A stretch of DNA of 19,115 nucleotides from Gemmatimonadota bacterium (GTDB lineage Bacteria > Gemmatimonadota > Gemmatimonadetes > Longimicrobiales > Longimicrobiaceae), in the NCBI GenBank assembly GCA_019348265.1, contig JAHWJV010000014.1, positions 1 through 19,115 on the forward strand, given 5' to 3'. This document shows positions 1-6,449 of the stretch, one piece after another; the stretch's first letter is position 1; every line of letters begins with the position of its first letter. The notes beneath the pieces are model-generated. The model made no database searches. It was not told where the DNA came from and worked only from the letters and a program-made list of their open reading frames with translations. A program made the position numbers and the translations under genes.

Positions 1-2
1 TC

Positions 3-359
3 TGCCTGGTGGACCTCGGTCAGTGGTGGGAGGCGGTGACCGGCGCCCCGATCCCGCTCGGCGGGATCGTGGCGCGGCGGCGGCTCGGGGCGCACACCAT
101 CCGCCAGATCGACGAAGCGATCCGCGATTCGGTCACCCTGGCCTTCGACAATCCCTCGGCGTCCATCGATTACGTTCACGCCAACGCGCAGGAGATGGCC
201 ACGGAAGTGGTCCGGGAGCACATCGCCCTGTACGTCAACGACTTTTCTATCGATCTGGGGGAGCCCGGCGAGCGAGCGGTCAGGGAGCTGATGGAGCGCG
301 CCGCCAGCGTCGGCCTGATTCCGCCGGTCGGTGCCGACCTCGTGCGGCCGGCACTCTAG
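3..359 (+). CDS. mqnD: 1,4-dihydroxy-6-naphthoate synthase (MqnD), 3' part
   Basis: This is the C-terminal part (about 118 residues) of a gene whose start lies left of the window. MqnD turns cyclic dehypoxanthinyl futalosine into 1,4-dihydroxy-6-naphthoate in the futalosine route to menaquinone. The fragment shows DLGQWWE, the IPLGG-x4-RR-x-LG segment, and near the end HIALYVNDFSIDLGEPG, all typical of the C-terminal lobe of MqnD. The related MqnA is similar in fold, but the DLGxWW...PLGG...YVNDFSxDLG pattern fits MqnD better. The N-terminal lobe is not visible here. The TAG stop at 357-359 overlaps the stop of the convergent helicase gene. No terminator could fit between the two genes. Confidence 0.85.
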   Translation, partial: CLVDLGQWWEAVTGAPIPLGGIVARRRLGAHTIRQIDEAIRDSVTLAFDNPSASIDYVHANAQEMATEVVREHIALYVNDFSIDLGEPGERAVRELMERAASVGLIPPVGADLVRPAL

Positions 360-2083
360 CTCTCCACACCTTCCCGAGCGCGCCGGATCCCCACCTTCCG
401 CCCTTTGATCGACGCGCTGGAGAGTGAGCGTACCACGTGGTCGGCGTGCTCCTCGGCTACCTCGACCAGGGAGAACTGGTCGGCGATCTCGATCGAGCCG
501 ATCGCCCGCGACGGGATGCCGGCCTCACCCGTGATCGCACCCACGAGGTCTCCCGGCCTCAGCCCGCGCCGCCGCCCCATCGCGACGTAGAGCCGCGTCA
601 TCGGCCCTGAGCGCCCGGCGCCGCCTCCTCCTCGGGGCTCCCGGTCCATCCTACCGCGAGGCCCGCGCGGGTCCGGCCCGCCGCGCTCCTCCCGCGATGG
701 CTCCCAGTGCGGGATGTCCCTCTCGTCCTCGGGCTCCGTCGCCCGCCTTGCCTCGGCTGCCAGCTTCACCGCCGCGGCGGCCACATCCAGCAGGTCGAAA
801 TCGTCCGCGAGCGACTCCACCGCTCCGCGGTAGCCATCCATCTCGCCGCTGACCAGGATCTCGTGCAGCTCGGCCCGGAGCAGCTCCATCCGGCGAGCCC
901 GCAGGTCCGCCACCGTGGGGATGCGCGCCGGCTCGATCCGCTGCCGCACCACGCGCTCGATCCCCTTGAGAAGCCGATGCTCGCGCGGCTGCACCAGCGT
1001 TACCGCCGTCCCCTCCCGCCCCGCTCGGCCGGTGCGGCCGATCCGGTGGACGTACACCTCGGGAGACTGCGGGATGTCGTAATTTATGACGTGGCTCACG
1101 TGCTCCACGTCCAGCCCACGCGCGGCGACGTCGGTCGCGATCAGCAGGTCCGCGGTCCCTTCGCGGAAGCGCCCCATCACCCGGTCGCGCTGGGTCTGAT
1201 TCAATCCTCCGTGCAGCGCCTCCGGCCGGTGACCGCGCACCGCCAGCGACTCCGTGAGCTCGTCCACCTCCGTCCGCGTGCGGCAGAAGATGATGGCGGA
1301 GGTGGGCGCCTCCAGGTCCAGGATGCGCCCCAGCGCCTCCAGCTTGTACGACCGCGGCACCACGTACGCCACCTGCCGCACCAGCGGCGTCTCGAGCACC
1401 GGCGGGCGCACCGACACCCGGTACGGATCACGGAGGTGCCGCTCCGCCAGCTCGCGGATGCGAGGCGGAAAGGTCGCGGAAAAGAGCGCCGTCTGCCGCC
1501 CCTCCGGCGTCTCCGCGAGGATCGCGTCGATGTCTTCGAGGAAGCCCATGTCCAGCATCTCGTCCGCCTCGTCGAGGACGACGTAATCGACAGCCGAGAG
1601 ATCCAGCGAGCGGCGCCGGATGTGATCCAGGAGGCGTCCCGGGGTGCCCACCACGACGTGCACCCCGCGCCGCAGCCCGGACAGCTGGCGCTCGATCGGC
1701 TGCCCGCCGTAGATCGGCAGGACCGTCACTCCGAGCCGCTTTCCGTATTTGTGAACCGCCTCCGCCACCTGCACGGCGAGCTCGCGCGTCGGGGCCATGA
1801 TCAGCGCGCGCACGCCTCGTCCCTTTCCATCGATTCGCTGCACCAGCGGCAGCGCGAAAGCGGCCGTCTTCCCCGTCCCCGTCGCGGCACTCCCGATGAC
1901 GTCGCGCCCCTCCAGCAGCGGAGGGATGGCGGCGACCTGTACGGGCGTCGGCTCCTCGTATCCAAGCTCCTCCAGCGCCGCCAGGATCTCGGGAACAAGT
2001 CCCAGATCCGTGAAAAGCGGCGGGGTGGTGGTGTCTTCTTCGCTCAAGATCGGTCTTCTCCAGAAAGAAACGTTATCCGCCAT
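356..2083 (-). CDS. DEAD-box ATP-dependent RNA helicase with DbpA-type RNA-binding domain (DeaD/CsdA-like)
   Basis: A 575-residue cytoplasmic RNA helicase, expected to unwind structured RNA in ribosome assembly, cold response or mRNA decay. Counting from the ATG at 2083: a Q-motif (EEPTPVQ, about 43-49), Walker A ATGTGKT (67-73), PTRELA (98-103), DEAD (171-174), SAT (202-204), TDVAARGLD (about 317-325) and HRIGRTGR (346-353). A charged Arg/Gly-rich linker (about 450-492) leads to a C-terminal DbpA-like RNA-binding domain (about 496-570) beginning TRLYVAMGRRRGL. This layout matches DeaD/CsdA and DbpA. A TTG three codons upstream is possible, but the ATG has GGGACGG just before it. The start codon lies inside a strong hairpin (see 2075-2104). 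The gene starts 30 bases after the stop of the minus-strand gene at 2114-2656, so the two may be cotranscribed. Confidence 0.93.
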   Translation of the reverse strand: MADNVSFWRRPILSEEDTTTPPLFTDLGLVPEILAALEELGYEEPTPVQVAAIPPLLEGRDVIGSAATGTGKTAAFALPLVQRIDGKGRGVRALIMAPTRELAVQVAEAVHKYGKRLGVTVLPIYGGQPIERQLSGLRRGVHVVVGTPGRLLDHIRRRSLDLSAVDYVVLDEADEMLDMGFLEDIDAILAETPEGRQTALFSATFPPRIRELAERHLRDPYRVSVRPPVLETPLVRQVAYVVPRSYKLEALGRILDLEAPTSAIIFCRTRTEVDELTESLAVRGHRPEALHGGLNQTQRDRVMGRFREGTADLLIATDVAARGLDVEHVSHVINYDIPQSPEVYVHRIGRTGRAGREGTAVTLVQPREHRLLKGIERVVRQRIEPARIPTVADLRARRMELLRAELHEILVSGEMDGYRGAVESLADDFDLLDVAAAAVKLAAEARRATEPEDERDIPHWEPSREERGGPDPRGPRGRMDREPRGGGGAGRSGPMTRLYVAMGRRRGLRPGDLVGAITGEAGIPSRAIGSIEIADQFSLVEVAEEHADHVVRSLSSASIKGRKVGIRRAREGVES

Positions 2084-2104
2084 CCGTCCCAACGGATAGC
2101 GGAT
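2075..2104 (-). promoter_or_regulatory. Stem-loop covering the helicase start codon
   Basis: Positions 2075-2087 (atccgccatccgt) and 2092-2104 (acggatagcggat) are inverted repeats of 13 bases around a 4-base loop. The only mismatch, 2081/2098, becomes a G-U pair in RNA made from the minus strand, so the helicase transcript can form an unbroken 13-bp stem. The ATG at 2083-2081 is inside the downstream arm, and the G-rich stretch before it is in the loop and arm. No U-run follows on either strand, so an intrinsic terminator is unlikely. A translation-control element is the natural reading, but that is inference. Confidence 0.6.
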
Positions 2105-2113
2105 GGCGGGTAG

Positions 2114-2656
2114 CTAGTAGCCGCAGTGGCCGACGTCGGGGTCGTTCGCGAACAGGCGGAACGCCTCCTCGACATCGTGGCAGCTCTCCAGCAGCGACCG
2201 GAGCCGCCGGATCGACAGGTGCAGCGTCCGCTCGCGCATCATGTGATCCGGAGGGCTCGCCGGGAACATCCAGGGCGGGAGATACTTGTCAGTCGCCGGA
2301 GCGATCGACTGGTTGCTCATCCCCTCCGGCGGCGGGCAGATGCCGAGGCCGGATCGTACCAGCTCGAAAGCAAGGCCGGGATCGACCCCCTCCTCCAGCG
2401 CGACGTCGTACATGAGCTCGGCAAGCTCGTGCGGCATCCCGGCCGCCTCCGCGTCGTCCATCACCTCACTGCGGCGCCGCTCCCGCTCGGGATGCTCGGC
2501 ATGCGCCTCGCCGGGCGCGATGAAGCACTCCGCACTGCCGAAGTACGTGTCGTCCCCACGACGACGACGCCGCCGCTCCCGGAAGGAGTGGAGGATATGG
2601 CGGGCACTTTCCTCGCGCCGCTCCAGGGTATCGTCGAGATCGCTCGGTGGTTCCAC
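2114..2656 (-). CDS. Hypothetical protein, charged, 180 residues
   Basis: I do not recognise this family. The reading frame is open much further upstream, but a GTG at 2656-2654 preceded by AAGGA (2670-2666) at 9 bases gives the best start; the DNA upstream of it is CG-repeat-like and looks non-coding. The product has an acidic/basic N-terminal helix-like stretch, a run of six arginines near residue 30, and a better-folded-looking half from about residue 65 (ELAELMYDVALEEGVDPG, then a PPPEG turn and a C-terminal Arg/Leu-rich helix). There is no signal peptide or membrane segment. A shorter version from an ATG at 2462 is the main alternative. It is 30 bases upstream of the helicase start on the same strand, so an operon is likely. 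The plus-strand frames here are Arg/His/Pro-rich and look like shadows. Confidence 0.6.
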   Translation of the reverse strand: MEPPSDLDDTLERREESARHILHSFRERRRRRRGDDTYFGSAECFIAPGEAHAEHPERERRRSEVMDDAEAAGMPHELAELMYDVALEEGVDPGLAFELVRSGLGICPPPEGMSNQSIAPATDKYLPPWMFPASPPDHMMRERTLHLSIRRLRSLLESCHDVEEAFRLFANDPDVGHCGY

Positions 2657-2665
2657 GGGCGGTTT

Positions 2666-2670
2666 TCCTT
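2666..2670 (-). promoter_or_regulatory. Ribosome binding site AAGGA choosing the GTG start at 2656
   Basis: AAGGA reads 2670-2666 on the minus strand and lies 9 bases before the GTG at 2656-2654. The other candidate starts in this frame (GTG at 2737 and 2863) have nothing comparable in front, and the ATG at 2462 has a purine-rich stretch that abuts the codon. This is what fixes the start I chose. Confidence 0.45.
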
Positions 2671-2885
2671 GGTGCGAACGCGCGCGCGGTGCGCGCGGCG
2701 CGATGTCCCCGCGTCGGAGCAATCTATGGACCAGCACACGATACAGGGCGCGATCTTTGCGTTTGATCCTGTCCGATACGAGGGTTCTCAGACGTCGATC
2801 AGGAAGGGGCCCGCTCCGTCCGCCCGTCTGTCCGGGACGGCCGCTAGGGCTGACGACGTGCACTGGTCGTGAGGAGGAGGAGGCG

Positions 2886-3071
2886 ATGGCGGACATCAAC
2901 GTGGAGCGGAAGGGCCCGAGCATCTGGCCCTGGATCATCGGCCTGATCGTCCTGGCGCTGTTGATCTGGGCGCTGATGGAGCTGTTCGGAAGAAGTGGCC
3001 CCGGAGTAGTGGAAGGTGAGCCTGTCGCGACGGCCCCGGTGACGGCGCGACTCACGGCGAGCCGCATCTAG
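2886..3071 (+). CDS. Small single-pass membrane protein, 61 residues
   Basis: The product has a short charged N-terminus (MADINVERKGPS), one strongly hydrophobic segment at about residues 13-33 (WPWIIGLIVLALLIWALMEL), and a polar Val/Ala/Thr-rich tail. The ATG at 2886 follows a very strong Shine-Dalgarno run (gaggaggaggagg, 2871-2883), which is good evidence that the gene is translated. No enzyme motif is present and I do not recognise a family. It is divergent from the hypothetical gene at 2114-2656 and is followed by a hairpin at 3094-3114. Similar one-helix proteins are often accessory or stress-related, but nothing here fixes a function. Confidence 0.8.
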   Translation: MADINVERKGPSIWPWIIGLIVLALLIWALMELFGRSGPGVVEGEPVATAPVTARLTASRI

Positions 3072-3093
3072 CCAGGACCGGAAGAGCAGAGCC

Positions 3094-3114
3094 GGGGGCG
3101 CGACTAGCGCCCCC
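3094..3114 (+). terminator. Hairpin after the 61-residue membrane protein gene
   Basis: GGGGGCGC (3094-3101) pairs with GCGCCCCC (3107-3114) around the loop gacta, a perfect 8-bp GC stem 22 bases after the stop at 3071. There is no T-run after it, so it may be a weak or Rho-assisted terminator, or an mRNA-stabilising stem. Confidence 0.45.
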
Positions 3115-3190
3115 GCATCGTCTCCGGGTCGTGGGCGGGTCGTGCTCGTTACCAAGCCGCGCTAAAAACCGAAAGCCGTTGGAGAGTATC

Positions 3191-6100
3191 ATGTCACGAC
3201 GCTGGATCAGAGCCTGGATCGCCTCGTCGGCGCTCGCCCTGGTGGCGAGCGCGCTCACAACGTCCCCGCTCGCGGGACAGTACTTCGGACGGAACAAGGT
3301 CCAGTACCAGACCTTCGACTTCCGGGTGCTGAAGACGCCGCATTTCGACGTCTACTTCTACGACGACGAGGAGGCCGCGTCTCGCGACGCCGCGCGGATG
3401 GCCGAGCGCTGGTATGCCCGCCTTTCGCGCATCCTGAACCACGAGTTCGACGAGCGTCAGCCGATCGTCTTTTACGGCACCCACCCCGCCTTCCAGCAGA
3501 CCACCACCCTGTCGGGGTCGGTCGGCGAGGGAACGGGTGGCGTCACGGAGGCGCTGAAGCAGCGCGTGATCATGCCGCTGACCGGGTCGTATCAGGAGAC
3601 GGACCACGTGCTCGGGCACGAGCTCGTGCACGCGTTCCAGTATGACATCAGCGGACTGGGCCGGTTCCGAGGCTCGCTGACCGCCGGCGCGCAGGCGTTC
3701 GGCGGCGCGCCGCTCTGGTTCACCGAGGGAATGGCGGAGTATCTGTCGGTCGGCCCCGTGGATCCGCTTACGGCGATGTGGCTCCGCGACGCGGTCCTCA
3801 CCGGGGACGTGCCGACGATCGAGGAGCTCACCTACGGCAACTACTTCCCCTACCGCTGGGGCCAGGCATTCTGGGCGTACGTCGGCGGCCGCTGGGGCGA
3901 CGCCACCATCGGGCAGATCCTGACGCTTCTCGGCCAGGGCATCCCCTATCAGCAGGCATTCGAGCGCGTGCTGCGTATCGAGCTCGATGACCTCTCGGAG
4001 GACTGGCACGTCGCCATTCGGCGCTCGTACCTCCCGCTGCTCGCCGAGCGGCCCCAAGCGCGCGAGGTCGCGCGGCCATTGATCACCGAGGACCGCGAGG
4101 GCGGCCGGCTGAACATCGGCCCCGTCGTGTCACCGGACGGACGGTTCGTCGCATTCCTCTCGGAGCGCGAGCTGGACGTCGACCTCTGGCTCGCCGACGC
4201 CCGCACGGGCGAGGTGATCCGGCGCCTGCGGCCGGGAACCGCGTTCGACCCGCACTTCCAAAGCCTTCGGTACATCAACTCCGCGGGAACGTGGTCGCCG
4301 GACAGCAGACAGTTCGCGTTCAGCGCCCAGCGGGGCGCGAGCGACGTGCTCGTCATCCTGAACGTCGAGAACGGCAGGGTCCTTCGCGAGGAGGTGATCC
4401 CGGACGTGGGGGAGATCGCGTCGCCAACCTGGTCGCCCGACGGACGCACCATCGTCTTCTCCGGAGTTTCCGGTGGCGTGTCGGACCTGTACGCCTTCGA
4501 CGTCGAGTCCAGCCAGGCGCGCCAGCTCACGGATGACCTTTTCGCGAACCTGCACCCGAGCTTCTCGCCGGACGGGCGGACGATCGCCTTCGTCACCGAC
4601 GAAGGCCCGGGCACCGATCTGGCCGCGCTCCGCTACAGCCCATATCGCCTGGCGCTGATCGACGCGACGGGCGGCGCGACACGCCTGGTCCCGGGAATGG
4701 AAGGGGCCAACATCAACCCGACGTGGACCCGCGACGGCCGAGGGATCTATTTCGTCTCGGACCGTACCGGGATCCCGAACATCTTCCGGGTCGAGGTCGA
4801 GACCGGGCAGCTAGCGCAGCTCACGCGTCTGTTCGGCGGCGTGAGCGGCATCACCGACACCAGCCCGGCGATCTCGGCGGCTCGGAACGCGGACCGACTC
4901 CTCTTCACGGCGTACGAGGATAACGGCTACAACATCTACGCGTTGACGACCCCTGCGGAGCTTGCCGGCACGCCGGTGACGGCGACGCTGGCGGCTGATG
5001 GATCGCCGCCGTTACCGGCCGTGCTTCCTCCGGCTCCCCGGCCCACCGAGACCGCGTTCAACCGCGTCGCCACGATCCTCGCCGACATGACGACGGGACT
5101 GGTGCCACCGGAGGCGACGCGCGGGTGGGAAGTGACCGGCTATTCTCCACGGCTCGGCCTGGACTACATCGGCCAGCCGCAGGTCGGCGTCGCCGTCGGT
5201 GGTGTCGCGGGACAGGGCGGCCTCTACGGGGGTGTTTCGGCGATCTTCAGCGACCTGCTCGGCTATCACACGCTGTACACGGCCGTGCAGGCGCAGGGGC
5301 AGATCGACGAGATTGGCTTCGCCACCATCTACCTGAACCAGAAGCACCGCTGGAACTACGGCGCGGCGGCGCAGCGGGTGCCGCAGATCTTTCTGGGACA
5401 GCAGATCTCTTTCGACCCGGACGCGCAGGGCTCGCAGACCGGCATCGCAAGCCTGGATCTCCAGCGGTACCGGATCTTCGACACCAGCCTGCAGGGGGTG
5501 CTTCAGTACCCCTTCTCGCAGAACCAGCGGGTGGAGTTCTCGGGCGGGCTCCGGCGCCTCTCGCAGGACGTGGTGGTCGACCGGTACAGCGGGCCCGCGA
5601 TCGTCTCCGGCGGGCAGCTCGTGAGCTTCCAGGCACAGACGCGTGAGCGGTTCAAGCAGGATGAGTTCAGCCGGGGGTACAACATGGCGCAGGCGTCGGC
5701 GGCGTTGATCTACGACGACGCGCTGATGAACTACACGTCTCCGTTCGCCGGCCAGCGCTACCACTTCGAGCTGTCGCCGACCGCCGGTCAGCTACAGTTC
5801 ATTCAGGCGCTGGGCGACTACCGCCGCTACCTTTTCCTGCGGCCGTTCACGCTCGCCGTTCGTGGAATGCACTTCGGCCGGTATGGTCGCGACGAGGCGA
5901 TCTTCGGCAACCAGTTCATCGGTAGCCCGTACTTCATCCGGGGCTACCGCGGAGCGTACGATGACTGCGCCGAACAGTCGGAGCGTTCGGCGGATGCATG
6001 CGGCCTCTACTCGCAGCTCCTTGGAACGCGGCTGGCCATAGCGAACGTCGAGCTTCGCGTCCCGGTGATCCGCGCACTCGTGATCGGCCCGGTGGGTTTC

Positions 6101-6337
6101 CCGCCGGTCGAGGGCTTCGGATTCTTCGACGGGGGCGTGGCCTGGAACAAGGACAGCTCGCCCGTCCTACAGCGCGGGTTGCAGGCCAACAGGGCCGAGC
6201 GCGGAGTGCTGACCAGTGCGGGCGTGGGCGGCCGGATCAACCTGCTGGGCTATGCGGTGCTGGAGGTCTCGTACGTGAGACCCTTCGAGCAGTACCGCGG
6301 CTGGCACTGGCAGTTCGCCCTGCAGCCCGGCTTCTAG
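3191..6337 (+). CDS. Exported fusion: HExxH peptidase-like domain + TolB-type propeller + Omp85-like C-terminal barrel
   Basis: A 1048-residue exported protein. The ATG at 3191 follows GGAGAG (3181-3186). Residues 1-29 form a signal peptide (RRWIRAW, a hydrophobic core, then SPLAG). The first domain (about 30-290) is gluzincin-like: HELVH at 143-147, then WFTEGMAEY at 176-184, which offers E179 or E183 as third zinc ligand. Residues about 300-620 hold several PD40/TolB blade motifs such as SPDGRFVAF, SPDGRTIVF and SPDGRTIAF. From about 660 to the end the sequence alternates like an outer-membrane barrel, with FIRGYRGAY, a late FFDGGVAWN and a terminal phenylalanine, as in Omp85/BamA-type barrels. 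I see no clear POTRA domains. It is probably anchored in the outer membrane. Substrate and activity are unknown. A strong terminator follows directly. Confidence 0.85.
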   Translation: MSRRWIRAWIASSALALVASALTTSPLAGQYFGRNKVQYQTFDFRVLKTPHFDVYFYDDEEAASRDAARMAERWYARLSRILNHEFDERQPIVFYGTHPAFQQTTTLSGSVGEGTGGVTEALKQRVIMPLTGSYQETDHVLGHELVHAFQYDISGLGRFRGSLTAGAQAFGGAPLWFTEGMAEYLSVGPVDPLTAMWLRDAVLTGDVPTIEELTYGNYFPYRWGQAFWAYVGGRWGDATIGQILTLLGQGIPYQQAFERVLRIELDDLSEDWHVAIRRSYLPLLAERPQAREVARPLITEDREGGRLNIGPVVSPDGRFVAFLSERELDVDLWLADARTGEVIRRLRPGTAFDPHFQSLRYINSAGTWSPDSRQFAFSAQRGASDVLVILNVENGRVLREEVIPDVGEIASPTWSPDGRTIVFSGVSGGVSDLYAFDVESSQARQLTDDLFANLHPSFSPDGRTIAFVTDEGPGTDLAALRYSPYRLALIDATGGATRLVPGMEGANINPTWTRDGRGIYFVSDRTGIPNIFRVEVETGQLAQLTRLFGGVSGITDTSPAISAARNADRLLFTAYEDNGYNIYALTTPAELAGTPVTATLAADGSPPLPAVLPPAPRPTETAFNRVATILADMTTGLVPPEATRGWEVTGYSPRLGLDYIGQPQVGVAVGGVAGQGGLYGGVSAIFSDLLGYHTLYTAVQAQGQIDEIGFATIYLNQKHRWNYGAAAQRVPQIFLGQQISFDPDAQGSQTGIASLDLQRYRIFDTSLQGVLQYPFSQNQRVEFSGGLRRLSQDVVVDRYSGPAIVSGGQLVSFQAQTRERFKQDEFSRGYNMAQASAALIYDDALMNYTSPFAGQRYHFELSPTAGQLQFIQALGDYRRYLFLRPFTLAVRGMHFGRYGRDEAIFGNQFIGSPYFIRGYRGAYDDCAEQSERSADACGLYSQLLGTRLAIANVELRVPVIRALVIGPVGFPPVEGFGFFDGGVAWNKDSSPVLQRGLQANRAERGVLTSAGVGGRINLLGYAVLEVSYVRPFEQYRGWHWQFALQPGF

Positions 6338-6353
6338 GCGAAGCACTCGCGAG

Positions 6354-6394
6354 AGCTCCCGCCCCGCGATCACGTCGCGGGGCGGGAGCTTTTT
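6354..6394 (+). terminator. Strong intrinsic terminator
   Basis: A perfect 16-bp stem (6354-6369 with 6375-6390), very GC-rich, has a five-base loop (tcacg). The run of five T's starts at 6390. It lies 17 bases after the stop of the peptidase/propeller/barrel gene and insulates it from the next gene. Confidence 0.95.
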
Positions 6395-6449
6395 ACTGGA
6401 TTGGCGGCCGTACTTGCCGCGGAGGGCCGGCGCGCCGCACTATCTCAGG

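Noticed and set aside
707..2113. Long plus-strand open frame across the helicase gene
   Set aside because: Antisense shadow of a clear DEAD-box helicase with all motifs intact.
2683..2700. CG-repeat stretch (gcgcgcgcggtgcgcgcggcg)
   Set aside because: Low-complexity DNA between divergent genes; it has alternating purine-pyrimidine character, but nothing else supports a function.
2126..2872. Long plus-strand open frame opposite the hypothetical gene at 2114-2656
   Set aside because: Its translation is rich in Arg, His, Pro and Leu with no domain-like pattern, as expected of an antisense shadow in GC-rich DNA; the minus-strand frame has better composition and a ribosome binding site.
6303..6320. 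TGGCAC...TT pattern resembling a sigma-54 promoter
   Set aside because: The spacing between the GG and GC elements is wrong, and it lies inside the coding end of the barrel gene.
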